The notes beneath the pieces were generated by a model that was given only the letters and a program-made list of their open reading frames with translations, was not told the origin of the DNA and searched no databases. 64,000 nt of DNA, taken from NCBI GenBank assembly GCA_964036045.1, contig OZ038378.1, forward strand, positions 40,673,228 to 40,737,227, given 5' to 3'. Shown piece by piece: positions 12,301 through 22,090 of the stretch (position 1 is its first letter; the number at the start of each line of letters is the position of its first letter). Both the position numbers and the translations under genes were made by a program. This DNA is from Eutreptiella sp. 'Long Island Sound 2002'. Taxonomy: Eukaryota; Euglenozoa; Euglenophyceae; Eutreptiales; Eutreptiaceae.

Positions 12301-12343
12301 GGTGGATTCCTTGTCCACATTCACGTGGGGCACGGACTGCTGA
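9328..12343 (+). pseudogene. Decayed third reading frame of element E, unknown function
   Basis: Between pol and the 3' LTR of E lies about 3 kb that still reads as protein, broken by stops and frame changes. Open pieces include 10214-10783 (continuous with an upstream Asp/Tyr/Trp-rich stretch from about 10010) and 11501-12079. The start is Gly/Lys-rich near 9470-9540, then comes an acidic, aromatic-rich low-complexity part, then a region of ordinary composition. I see no membrane segment, zinc finger or enzyme motif, so I cannot call it an envelope-like gene. Its position after pol matches where some Ty3 elements carry an extra gene. A pyrimidine tract ending in TCTCTGCAG (about 9190) could be a splice acceptor for a subgenomic RNA, which is inference. 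Confidence 0.5.
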
Positions 12344-12818
12344 TTCGACAAGTCTGGATGCAAAGTAATGGCTGATTCGACAGTCTGGATGCCATTAATG
12401 GTGTCGACTGCCTTGATATGTCCTGTCGAAGTGACAGATGTATAGGCCTGTTGGTTGTTTGTCTGCTGGGCATCCAGCTTCGATGGCTGTGCCCAATGTT
12501 ATGGTATGTTATGGTTCGACGTGCCCACAGCCTTGCTGTGGGTAGAGCGCCCGTGCAGTGTGCCTGGCCAAGTTGTCTTCTGCAGCTTCCGCCAAGACAC
12601 AGCCGTGGCACAGTCGAACACGGCGTATGAATGAGGCGCTGACGACAGGTATACCATGACTTGCACCTCAGTGTGTGAGTTTCGACCACTATTATGCTTC
12701 TGTAGCCAGCACATGTGGAGGTCCAAAAAACATTTTTTCTCGGCCTGCTCTTCAGATGCGACCATGTGACGCCCACCCAGAGGAGTGAGACCTCTTCGGG
12801 GTCTCAAGGGGGGGGTAG
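12344..12818 (+). other. 3' untranslated region and polypurine tract of element E
   Basis: No gene is seen here. Two near-copies of a short phrase (ATTCGACA-GTCTGGATGC) lie at about 12342-12361 and 12373-12392. The segment ends with AAGGGGGGGGTAG, a polypurine tract immediately before the LTR start TGTTACGG. Confidence 0.65.
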
Positions 12819-13094
12819 TGTTACGGCTTCGAACAGCAGCAGCGCAGCGAGCGCGCAAGTCGCAGTCGCAATCGCACTGCAGTCTGTGAATACTTAAGGA
12901 GCATCGAATGCCAACTGTGTGAATGAAGCGCTGTAAGATACTTCGATCTCTGGACACGGTTTTTGTCTTCGAATTTGTGTTATGTATTGGTGCCCCGTCT
13001 AAAGATCCTGCGAGGTCTGTCGATTTGGGATTTGGATTTTGAGAAACAAGAGGCACAGGAGTACAAGAGAGTTCCCAAGAAACAAACCTCAACA
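12819..13094 (+). repeat. 3' LTR of element E (276 bp)
   Basis: The LTR starts TGTTACGG directly after a polypurine tract and ends CTCAACA, giving TGTT/AACA inverted ends. No second copy is in the window to confirm the limits. The junction on the right coincides with the abrupt resumption of element F protein sequence on the minus strand (near 13095), which supports the right boundary. Confidence 0.65.
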
Positions 13095-13263
13095 ATAGTT
13101 GATAGTCCTCAGTTTTGGAGGCCGCCATCATTTTCGAGGGCTCCTCCTTTGATACCCTCAGGTAGCTCGAGGTGTACTCCGACTGCTCCAGTGGCACGGA
13201 CTCTCTGCCATTGCCGTGGTCCACGTAGAGGAGCCAGGGCGCCTGCAACGTGAGGGATTGTAT

Positions 13264-13551
13264 CTAGGAGTGCTGCACGAAGAAGTCAGTCCCCAATACA
13301 AAGTCGAAGGCCTCAGTGTCCATCACATAGAACCGATAGGCGATAGTTCGAGAGCCCATAGGTACCTCCACTTCACAGTCCCCGCAGCTGTGCACCACAT
13401 GTCCATCCCCCATTCGTATAGCCGCAGTGGGCATGGTGTTCGTCAGGCTCCCACAAGGTAACGTTTTCTTGGCCACTATAGATATGGTGGCTCCTGTATC
13501 CAGTACCCCGGGGTATTCACGTCCCCCGAGTCGGATAGGTACCCAGGACAC
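13264..13551 (-). pseudogene. Aspartic protease of element F
   Basis: An open stretch with the retroviral-type aspartic protease signature: DTGAT at about 13494-13480, a hydrophobic flap-like segment, and the second conserved block FDFVLGTDFF near the end (about 13300-13270). Such proteases cut the Gag-Pol polyprotein. It is out of frame with the end of gag and stops at 13264. A related frame continues (about 13248-13095) with no recognisable RT motifs before E interrupts it. Confidence 0.7.
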
Positions 13552-13642
13552 CAGGTCCAGGGCCCCGACGGAGCGTCCCCGTCAGATGTCCGCTGGACAG
13601 GTCACCTCGAACCCCTTGTTCCGCAATTTGCGGGCCATCCTC

Positions 13643-16070
13643 ATGAAACGGCTTCTTTTCTTGGCGTTGCCGTCATCAACCCCTTCATGCTCACGCTTGG
13701 CCCCTTGCTCTCGCTGGGCCTGAGTCTGTGAGCGGGTGGTAGGACCAGACTGCCCTCCAGAGGCTCCGAGTTCCCCCCTGGATTAGGGTTGGGGTTCCCT
13801 CCGTTCTTGTCCTGGTTCTTGTTGTCCTTGTCTGGCTGGCGATTAGCGCCTCCTCCTCGTCCGCCTTGGCTCTTGTCTTGGCCTTTCCCACGGCCTTTCG
13901 ACTTGCCCTTGCCGGAGTCGGTGCCGTTGCCCTTGCCACCGCCCTTGCCAGAGCCTTTGCCAGGATCCTCGCCCTTCAGCTTCGCCGACAGGCGCTGCTT
14001 GTGGTAGCACTGATCCTCCTAGTGCTTCCTCTTCCCACAGAAGGCAAAGGTGATAGTGCACCTGTAATGATCCGGCATCTTAGACTTGGCGCCGGTGTTG
14101 GTCTCCTGCTTCTTCCCCTGGACCACAAGGCAATCGCGCTGATCGCAGTCGGAGGCGTGGTGCAGGTGACCATGCTCGTGTCTGGCGACACACCAGAAGA
14201 GCTCCTGGACATTGCCCATGATACGGGCGTGCTTGGGGGTAGTCCCCTGTCCAGGTTTGGGTCCCTGGTACCCTTTGCCATGGCTCCCAGAGCTTCCTCC
14301 TCCAGGACGGTATGCGTTCAGGTGCTGGTCGCCTTCTTTCTCCAGCGCCAGCTTGAAGAGTAGCACAGACAAATCCTCGTAGTTGAGGGCTCTCGCCTTG
14401 CGCTCTGCCGTTGACCGGCTCTTGTCCCATAGCTCTCGAGGGGGCTTAGCCACCAACCAGAAGAGCAGCTCGTCCCTGCCGTAGGAACCGGGCGTCAGTC
14501 GTCCCCCCCAGTGGTCCAGGTCAGCCAGTAGCTTGGAGATCTTGGTTGGTTTGGGGTTGTTGGGTAGCACAGCCAGGTTCTGGATCTCAGCCCTGATGGA
14601 GAGGTCCGTTTCATAGGTAGGGTACTGCCTCTCCAGGGCAACCAACACGTTGGCAAAGGTGGCGGACTTCGTCATGATCTGCTTGACCTGCGTCTCCAGG
14701 TACTTGGTCTTGCAGCACTGCAGCAGCAGATCGCACTTGACTCGGCCACTAGCATGGGTTTGGCCGGTCATTCGGAGGAACCGGCGAAAGTTCTCAACGA
14801 ACTCGCTGAGATCCCTGCCTGTGAACTCAGGCAAGTTCACCACAATTCTGGAGGTGGCAATTGCCTTAGCCTCTCGAGACCTGCGTCCCTCAGGGCGTTT
14901 GGTATTCCTCTTCTTCTTCTTCTTCCGCCCACTGGGGTTCTCGGGGTCCTCAGGGTCGTCGTCCTCCGAGGGCGAAGCAGAAGTCATGGACGGCGGCTCA
15001 TCGTCAGAGGGGTCTCCGCCTAGGTTAATTGAGACGTAGGGCTCCACGTCAACCATTGCCCTCAGGGCTGTCAGCCCCAGCCGGTCCAGCTCGGCTCTTG
15101 TGGAATTCTCCACGTGCCTGTAGGGAGGCTGTGCCGTTCTTGGTATGAAAGGGCTTCTGGGTATCACAGCAGGGGTTGGCATCGGTCGGGTCCCCAGGCT
15201 TCCCAGGGTGTTTGTCAACCCCGCCACCAGGTGATTGGCTTGTACTCGGTGAGGTGAAACCCCCACAATGGTAGGTGACGCCTGGGGAGGAATCAGGGGC
15301 TCCAGTTTAGCCCGAATCTCTTGAGTGAGATCACCAACAATTTCAGAGGTGCCTTCTCCGAGGGCCTCTTTAATCTCCGACCGCGTCAGGGAACTGTTGG
15401 AGGATCTCCCCGATCCTCCACTCCTACCCCCGCATGACTCAGGGCCTCTCCTCAGCCCACTCAGGGTTGCATACCCCGGAACATCCACATATGCTCCCGT
15501 GGCGGGTAGGGGATGGTGATAATCCGCCGCATACCACCGCGGCGCAGAACTGGAGGCCACTGGCTCACTGGCAGTAGTTGCCTCTGGAACCGCAGTGGTG
15601 GATGGGTCCACACCATAGGCAGGGTAGGTAGGTATGCCAGTAAAGACTGTGCCCTCAGCCATAGGCGGGGTGGTCATGGGTGTGGATGTTGCAGCATGTG
15701 GGTCTGGAGTTGGGAGTGTGGTGGTTGTAGGAGAGGGTGATGCGTGGAGGCCAGGGGCGCCTGGTGCACCCTCAAAGGTTGATGCGCTCGTCGGGTCGTG
15801 CCCATGGTCCACTCCTTTGTCTGCCATGCTTTCTGCTGCATCCTTCCCTCTCTCCCTCTTTCTCTTCACAGGGTTGGTGTCCACCTCCTCGACTGAGAGG
15901 GCCCTGAAGGCCGATTGCAGTCCCTCCAGAGAATCGTCAACCACGTCCACTGGCACATGTAAGGGCACCGAAGGTAGAGCGCTAGGTCCAGGTCAAGGCT
16001 CTCCAAGCGCTGGCATTGCTGGTGCCTCAGGCGCCGTCTTCGCGTCGGTGTCCTCTTTCTTTGTGTCCAT
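13643..16070 (-). pseudogene. gag: Gag of element F (nucleocapsid zinc finger, Gly/Lys tail), with nonsense codons
   Basis: Structural protein of an LTR retrotransposon. The likely ATG is at 16068-16070; a TGA follows after about 30 codons, and the long open part runs from 15968 to 14022. It has a Ser/Thr/Pro-rich N-terminus, a middle with a Lys run (about 14900-14940), and a capsid-like segment rich in Leu and aromatic residues (about 14860-14330; FTGRDLSEFVENFRRF is typical of retrotransposon Gag). Cys/His-rich parts (about 14200-14020) look like a nucleic-acid-binding zinc finger, but a TAG (14019-14021) breaks it right after the His. The same frame then continues into a strongly basic Gly-Lys repeat (about 13980-13860) that would bind RNA, ending at a TGA near 13643. 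Confidence 0.7.
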
Positions 16071-17680
16071 ACTCGCCCTTCCTGCTCAGGAAGGTCCTCG
16101 GCGCACTGCGTGTACGGCGAGGGGTTCCTGCCAGTACCCAGAGACTGTCTGCCTCTTGCTACCCGAATGTTTTATAGTGTTTTCAGCACTTTGTTTGTGA
16201 TGTACTTCTCCTGCTGCTTGCTGCTGGTGATGGCATCCTGCTGCGTGTTTTTGATATTGAAAATGTTTTGGTGATATAAAACCAATCAAGTGCAACCCAA
16301 ACCAGAGTATCGTGCAAGTAGAAGATAAACAGGATCAAAGCATGAAGGGCTGCAGTCATAAAGAGTTAGATAAAGAAAGATATCCACAAAAGAGCATAGC
16401 AATAAACATTCAAAGCAACTCAGGATGAATTATTTTACATGATTGAGAAAAACTGATTGGAAAACTGCCCCAAGGGCATGCACTCTTCCATATTGCCATC
16501 TTGAGATGTGCACTCTTTGTTTTTGGGTCCCATAGGTGCTGAGGTGGCATGGCTTGTGGCGCTGAGGTCACTGCCATGTCACATGGGAACTTCCTACTTA
16601 GCTAGGCTGACTGGGTATTGAACCCAGGACCTTTCAAAAATAGGTACACCAGCCCCTAGGGTGCATAACAGTAGGATAGCTAAGAATTCATGAGAAAACA
16701 TACATAAATTCATAGGGTCTGACTCAGCATATCAGTGCCTCAGTCAACTCAGGAAAAGATGTTTTAATGCACATTGCTTGGGGATTAAGGGGTCCACACA
16801 ACATCCTGATTTAGCTTTTGGTTCTATAGGTCAAAATGTGTTATCACCCATTTTGGTTAGGCCAATACTAAGATAAAAATGCAAGAGTGCTCAGAGCACC
16901 TCTAACACAACTAACGTATACCCTAAAGCATTGAAAAAGCACTTTTTCTTACTTCAGACGCTGTTGCCTCAAAAAGCGCGAGGTGGTGTCTTTGGCTTTC
17001 TGGTGCATACAACCGATGTTGCCAACGATCTTTTGCAGACAAACTATGTCACAGCAACCATCGCTGCCAAGATGGATCCTTTCAAAAGCGCAGCCCAAGC
17101 CGAGCAACAAGCCCAAGAGGGTCAAGACGAAGCGGGAGAAAGTACAGGACATGGTGGAGAATGCTCTGAAGCATTTCGAAGTTGTGTGCTAAAATAGGAA
17201 TATGTCCATTTTCCTAGGGAGCTGAGTGCTAAATTAGGAATATCGTCCATGCCTGCATCACCCAGTGCTAAATTAGGAATATCGTCCGTGTGCGATAATT
17301 GGGAATATTACAGTAAGCCAGTCCGGCAACGGCTTAAGCCAGTCCGGCGCCGCGGCTGTTGAGCCGCTGAAGTACCACACACAAAAAATAAGAATGCAAC
17401 AGAATTCAACAGAAATTTCGGTGTAAAATGGTTAAGGCATTCATATTCAACCATGGATGATTGTTTTTCGACAAGTATGCCCTTGATTGGACGATGTAAC
17501 TTAGACCACAACTTGACACCATTGTTTGAATTTTTGAAGATACATTCATCAAGTCACAAGGACCATTGGGCAATGCTAGATACCGAGTTTCGCAGCCGAC
17601 CCATGCATGTACAAGGAGTTATTTGAGGTCGTTTTTCTTTTGCATTTTGTGCTTGTTATGTGTTGTATCTTTGATATTTA
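16071..17680. other. Non-coding stretch with a tRNA-like fragment and short repeats
   Basis: No convincing gene. On the minus strand at about 16668-16612 there is a T-arm-like hairpin (CTGGG, loop TTCAATA, CCCAG) containing a B-box (GGTTCAATACC), with weak upstream pairing that could be a degraded tRNA-derived SINE head. Three near-copies of GTGCTAAATTAGGAATATCG occur at about 17187, 17227 and 17265. The remainder is AT-rich and shows nothing else I can name. Confidence 0.4.
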
Positions 17681-17686
17681 GACCAC

Positions 17687-18846
17687 ATGGAGGGCCCAGG
17701 AGGTCAAGGAGTCATGGAAGAAGAAGTGGAGTATGAGTCCTCGAATGATGATGAGCCCATCAAGCAACAATGGGTAGGAACCGAGGCAATGCAATGCACA
17801 TTGTTGATTGCTTTTACGTGGGTTCACAATTGGATGAGATTTTGCATCGTGCTCAGACCCAAGCTGTAATTTCGGGCAATCTTGGTGTAGCACTAGGAGA
17901 AGCATTGCTTCGATGGTTTTTGCGTGGTTCTAATTCACGCTTGTTTCAATGGCTCATCAAGGAGCCAGAACGGTCCATCAATGAGATTCACTTTGACCGC
18001 ATTTGCCCACATTTTCGGAGGGATCCTCTTTTGAGCCAAACTAAAACCCCCTCAGGGTGTGCATTTTGGTATTGTTCCGAATGCTGACTTGGGCCGTTCA
18101 GAGTCGAATGCATTGCTTGAGGTTGCTGCAGAGAATGTGACGGAATATGACAAATACACAGTCGTGCGTGATGCATTGGAAGGTGTCCATGCGGCTAATA
18201 TGGAGGCCATTGTGGATGAGGATGATGGTGAGATAGAGGTTAATCTCCCCGGAAAACGTCCTCACAACACTCTTTCAGCAAAGGAGAAGGCACAGGCCAA
18301 TGCTAAGAAAGCAAAAAACAAGGTGAGTGCCACAGAATATTTGATTCCAAGAAGCAATGTGTCACACGCCTCAACTGGAATGATTCCGAGAAAGCATTGT
18401 TTTCTATCTTTGCTCCTCGCTTTCCCAAAGGTGACTCAGTACATTTTCCTGCCATGACACTTCTGTGGAACAATATTCTTAAGACGGATGGTTGGTTTGA
18501 GGCTTTGCAGTATGACTTGAATTCACGTAATCGTGTAGTTCTCAAGAACCACCATGATTATCGGAACAAGAAACAGGCACAACAAGCTACCCCAGCAGAG
18601 GTGCAAGATATGACACAACCGGTTGCCCAACATCCCACTCAACCTCCACCTCCTCCCAATCCCACACCATCATCCAAACAAGCTCCCACACAAGTTTCAA
18701 ATGATGTGCTTTTGATGATTCAGCAGGTTGATACCCACTTGGCTCAGTTGTATGCCCGGACTGCATGTGGTGAGCAACTTTCGCAAGCTCAGTTGCATCA
18801 GTGTAAGCCGCTGCTGGACTGGCGTGCTCAAGTGTCGAAGAAATAA
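17687..18846 (+). pseudogene. Unidentified protein-coding remnant broken by small frameshifts
   Basis: Four overlapping open pieces in different frames read as one protein: 17687-17770, 17770-18055, 18059-18320 and about 18349-18846 (TAA at 18844-18846). The frame change near 18055 lies beside a C-run, and the one near 18345 is explained by loss of one base, because the neighbouring reading continues smoothly in another frame. The middle contains an acidic patch followed by a Lys/Ala-rich stretch (about 18270-18320), the C-terminal part a Pro-rich segment (about 18600-18690). I recognise no family. A GTGAGT at 18319 would give an intron of only ~29 bases, so I prefer a mutation. Confidence 0.45.
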
Positions 18847-19680
18847 GGACAATTCGAATTTCATGTCTGATTTTTATGTTCTATGTCTTCATGGGAAGGG
18901 TTTGCCTGTGTGAGATTGGGTTTGCCACTGCTCAGGTCCGCGTCAAGTCACAAAACCCTTGCCCCATCCCTCCCAAAATATACCCATATGAGCTTTTTGG
19001 GTCTCAAGACATACCCATATGAGGGTTTTTCCTTCCACCACTTCTAGGATACCCACCCAGCTCCCCCGGTACCAGCGGCTGTTAATAGATTTACAGCCGC
19101 GTTCAAATTTTGGGGTTTTCTCTTGGCTGTCGCCGAGTTTTGGGGTCGGACTTGGACGCCGGGGCAGCTGCACTGATGGGGAATGGGATCCCAGGTGGGG
19201 GGGGAGAGGATTTGCCAGGGGACCCTAGATTTAGCTGCCTGAAGTAGACGCATTTTGGGGTTGCGTCAAATTTTCATTGTAAAAAACTTGACACTTTGTT
19301 CAAAAATTGAGAAAGTCTCTGCGCCGGCGCCACCAACGGAGTGCGCCTGCACTGGGGATGGAACTACCGCCTGCCGGCTGCGATTCCAGTGCTCAGACCG
19401 CTGGACCAGCACCGCCGCTGGCTCCTGTGCTGGCGGTTTTGCTTATACATTTGTGTTGGTTTTTTCGAAATTTTTAAAAAAAAGAGGCCGGGGCGGGCGC
19501 CCCAGCTCGAGAACCTTACCAATTATCAATCAGTGTGCCCTGGGGCATCCATTGGCACATGCAGGCATCAGGGATTGGGCCGGAAAGCCAACATAGGTGG
19601 CATAATACCACCAAGTTACCTGAAACTCACCAAGTGCACACGGGCATACACAGTCACATGCGTCCACCCCCCAATAATCA
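18847..19680. other. Non-coding stretch left of the satellite
   Basis: No gene seen. Two copies of CATACCCATATGAG lie near 18976 and 19009. On the minus strand at about 19421-19330 there is a tRNA-like piece: an A-box-like CTGGTCCAGCGGTCTGAGC followed about 30 bases later by a B-box-like GTTCCATCC, which could be a SINE head. Confidence in that is low. Confidence 0.35.
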
Positions 19681-21240
19681 TAACTTGGCGCCACCGTGAC
19701 TGTTTTCAAAACCGTTTTTTTTTGTTTGAAAGCCCCCTTTGTGTAGAATACATCGATGTATTTCAATATGACTCATATCCAACTGTTTCCGAAACATGTT
19801 GCAATGTTTCAATTTGTCTTGGTAAATTTTTTCGAAAAATTTCACTGATTTTTAGGGGGGGATTTTTCTCTCCCGGGACGTAACTTGGCGCCACCGGTGA
19901 GTTTTGTGGCGCTTTCTTTTGGACAATGTCCTTTGAAACATGTCCTAAAACAATATCATTGGCCGTGCTAGGCCGCCTCTTGCTCACTTTGAGCTATTTT
20001 GTTCGGGGGGTGGGGCTCCCCAGGTTTGACCGCCACAGTGGTACACAGTATTTTTGGGGATGCACCGAAAGTCCCGGGGGGCTAACTTGGCGCCACCGGT
20101 GAGTTTTGTGGCGCTTTTTTTGAGAATGTAGCTTGAAGCATGTACTAAAAGAATATGCTTGGCCGTGCTAGGACGTCTCTTGCTCACTTTGAGCTATTTG
20201 CGGGGGATGGTGGGGGCATTCGCCTGTTTTCGGCAATTTTTGCCATGTTGCACGGTGGGTGCAACAAATGTCCCGGGGGGGTAACTTGGCGCCACCGGTG
20301 AGGATTGTGGCGCTTTTTTTTGGACAATGTCCTTTGAAACATGTCCTAAAAGGATATCCTTGGCCGTGCTAGGCCGCCTCTTGCTCACTTGGAGCCATTT
20401 TGGTCGGGGGGTGGGGCTCTCCAGGTTTGACCGCCACAGTGGTACACAGTATTTTTGGGGGTGCACCGAAAGTCCCGGGGGGGTAACTTGGCGCCACTGG
20501 TGAGTTTTGTGGCGCTTTCTTTTTTAAAATGTAGCTTGAAACATGTACTGAAAGGATGTGCTGGCCGTGTCAGGCCATTCTCTGCCCACTCTGAGCTAAT
20601 TGGGGGGAATGGTGGGGGGGTTCGCCTGTTTTGGGCAATTTTTGCCATGTTGCACGGTGGGTGCAACAAATGTCCCGGGGGGTTAACTTGGCGCCACTGG
20701 TGAGTTTTGTGGCGCTTTTTTTTTGGACAATGTCCTTTGAAACATGTCCTAAAAGGCTATGCTTGGCCGTGCTAGGCTGCCTCTTGCTCACTTTGGTCTT
20801 TTTTGGTCGGGGGGTGGGGCTCTTCTGGTTTGACCGCCACAGTGGTACACAGTACTTTTGGGGGTGCGCCGAAAGTCCCGGGGGGGTAACTTGGCGCCAC
20901 CGGTGAGTTTTGTGGTGCTTTTTTTTAGAGTGTACCTTGAAACATGTACTAAAAGGATATGCTTGGATGTGCTAGGCGGTCCTTTGCTCACTTTCAGCTA
21001 TTCGGGGGGGATGGTGGGGGGGTCACCTGTTTTGGGCAATTTTTGCCATGTTGCACAGTGGGTGCGACAGATGCCCCGGGGGGGGAACTTGGCGCCACCG
21101 GTGAGTTTTGTGGCGCTTTCTTTTTGACAATGTCCTTTGACACATGTCCTAAAAGGATTTGCTTGGACGTGCTAGGACGACTCTTGCTCATTTAGAGCCA
21201 TTTTGGGGGGGATGGTAGGGGGTGAAGGGGTTTCGTGGGT
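19681..21240. repeat. Tandem satellite: eight ~200-bp monomers alternating A/B type
   Basis: A monomer beginning TAACTTGGCGCCACC recurs at 19681, 19881, 20083, 20282, 20484, 20684, 20887 and 21085 (last with G for T), a period of 198-203 bp. From 19881 on, alternate monomers share different second halves. Type A contains GACCGCCACAGTGGTACACA; type B contains GCAATTTTTGCCATGTTGCA. The order is A-B-A-B-A-B, so the higher-order unit is a ~402-bp dimer. The first monomer (19681) and the last are the most divergent. Open frames crossing it are a by-product of the repeat and not genes. Confidence 0.9.
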
Positions 21241-21330
21241 CCGCATGTGACTGTCCTCACACAAAACCCCACAAACATACCACCAATCTTGCAAGTAATG
21301 AATTCAATGAATGTATTGAAGAACACATCC

Positions 21331-21604
21331 TGTAATGATCTTGGAGATCTTCTCTTTTGAGTGCTATTTTCCCCGTGATCTCCTTAGTGATTTCGAAATC
21401 CAAATGCGAATCCGGCAACGGCGCAGCACGTGATTGATCTCATAAATCACTACATAGTTTCATCCCAGTGTTCTGCACAGTACACAAAATGAATTCGATT
21501 CAACAGTTTAATAATTGAATTGCATTGCACTGTGCTTTACATATGCACGCACGCGCATTCACTAAATGATCGCGGTCTGCGCGCAGGTGCTGAGTTCCAT
21601 TACA
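21331..21604 (-). repeat. TRIM-1 LTR, leftmost of three (274 bp)
   Basis: Read on the minus strand this repeat runs from TGTAATGGAACTC to GATCATTACA, giving TGTAAT/ATTACA inverted ends. It recurs at 21827-22090 plus 35288-35301 (split by copy B) and at 35524-35797. A purine tract GTGAAGGGAG lies just upstream on the minus strand (21614-21605), fitting a 3' LTR in minus orientation. ATCC (21327-21330) outside it matches ATCC at 35798-35801 outside the far copy, as expected for a target-site duplication. Confidence 0.8.
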
Positions 21605-21826
21605 CTCCCTTCACAAGCCATGTGCAGGGTGCTGAGGCACCAGGCACAGGACTGACAAGAGATATGATGGACCTCAGCACTGCACAAAATAGACACTCAG
21701 AAAGCGTTACACCTAGCACTGCACCTAGCACAGGGCTGATACAGAGCATGATGGACTCAGCACTGCATCGGATCTGAGTTAGATGATTAATAAGTGTCTA
21801 AATCTTTTTTTTTCGAACACCGGGAT
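21605..21826 (-). mobile_element. TRIM-1 internal region, first copy (222 bp)
   Basis: A short non-coding segment between two TRIM-1 LTRs, repeated with the same length at 35302-35523. It carries a polypurine tract next to the LTR on its minus-strand 3' side and a run of nine T's near 21805. There is no protein domain, so the element must have depended on enzymes from another LTR retrotransposon. Confidence 0.75.
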
Positions 21827-22090
21827 CGTAATGATCTTGGAGATCTTCTCTTTTGAGTGCTATTTTTGCCGTGATCTCCTTAGTGATTTCGAAATCCAAA
21901 TGCGAATCCGGCAACGGCGCAGCACGTGATTGATCTCATAAATCACTATATAGTTTCATCCCAGTGTTCTGCACAGTACACAAAATGAATTCGATTCAAT
22001 AGTTTAATAATTGAATTGCATTGCACTGTGCTTTACATATGCACGCACGCGCGTTCACTAAATGATCGCGGTCTGCGCGCACGTGCTGAG
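21827..22090 (-). repeat. TRIM-1 middle LTR, left fragment (interrupted by copy B)
   Basis: The same 274-bp LTR as 21331-21604, cut 10 bases before its end. The missing bases reappear at 35292-35301 after copy B. The bases TGAG at 22087-22090 and 35288-35291 are the target duplication made by copy B. Confidence 0.88.

Larger units (their letters stand above)
6430..13094 (+). mobile_element. Ty3/Gypsy element E (family II), 3' part
   Basis: This is the 3' portion of a second, unrelated-looking chromodomain Ty3 element. Its 5' part lies to the left of copy A, which is inserted into it. What remains is the RT end, RNase H, integrase, GPY/F motif and chromodomain (6430-9132), then a long decayed extra reading frame (about 9328-12343), a G-rich polypurine tract and a 276-bp 3' LTR (12819-13094). 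Numerous stops and frame changes show it is older and more decayed than the family-I copies. Its right edge abuts minus-strand element F in the middle of F's pol, so E inserted into F. Confidence 0.85.
13095..16070 (-). mobile_element. Ty3/Gypsy-like element F, gag-protease portion
   Basis: A minus-strand LTR-type retrotransposon fragment with gag (16070 down to about 13643), an aspartic protease (about 13551-13264) and a short stretch of following pol (to about 13095). It is then cut off by element E, and the rest of F's pol must lie to the left of E outside the window. Upstream of gag, about 16148-16162 reads GGGTAGCAAGAGG on the minus strand, a possible degraded primer-binding site. I could not place an LTR with confidence. 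Confidence 0.7.

Noticed and set aside
9578-12343. Envelope (env) gene in element E
   Set aside because: Position fits, but I see no signal peptide, transmembrane segment or cleavage site, so the label is not supported.
18319-18348. A 29-base GT-AG intron in the gene at 17.7-18.8 kb
   Set aside because: Too short for a normal spliceosomal intron; a one-base deletion explains the frame change equally well, and the same gene has other small frame changes.
20455-21195. Plus-strand open frames of 80-90 codons in the satellite
   Set aside because: They recur once per monomer as a consequence of the tandem repeat and have no independent support.
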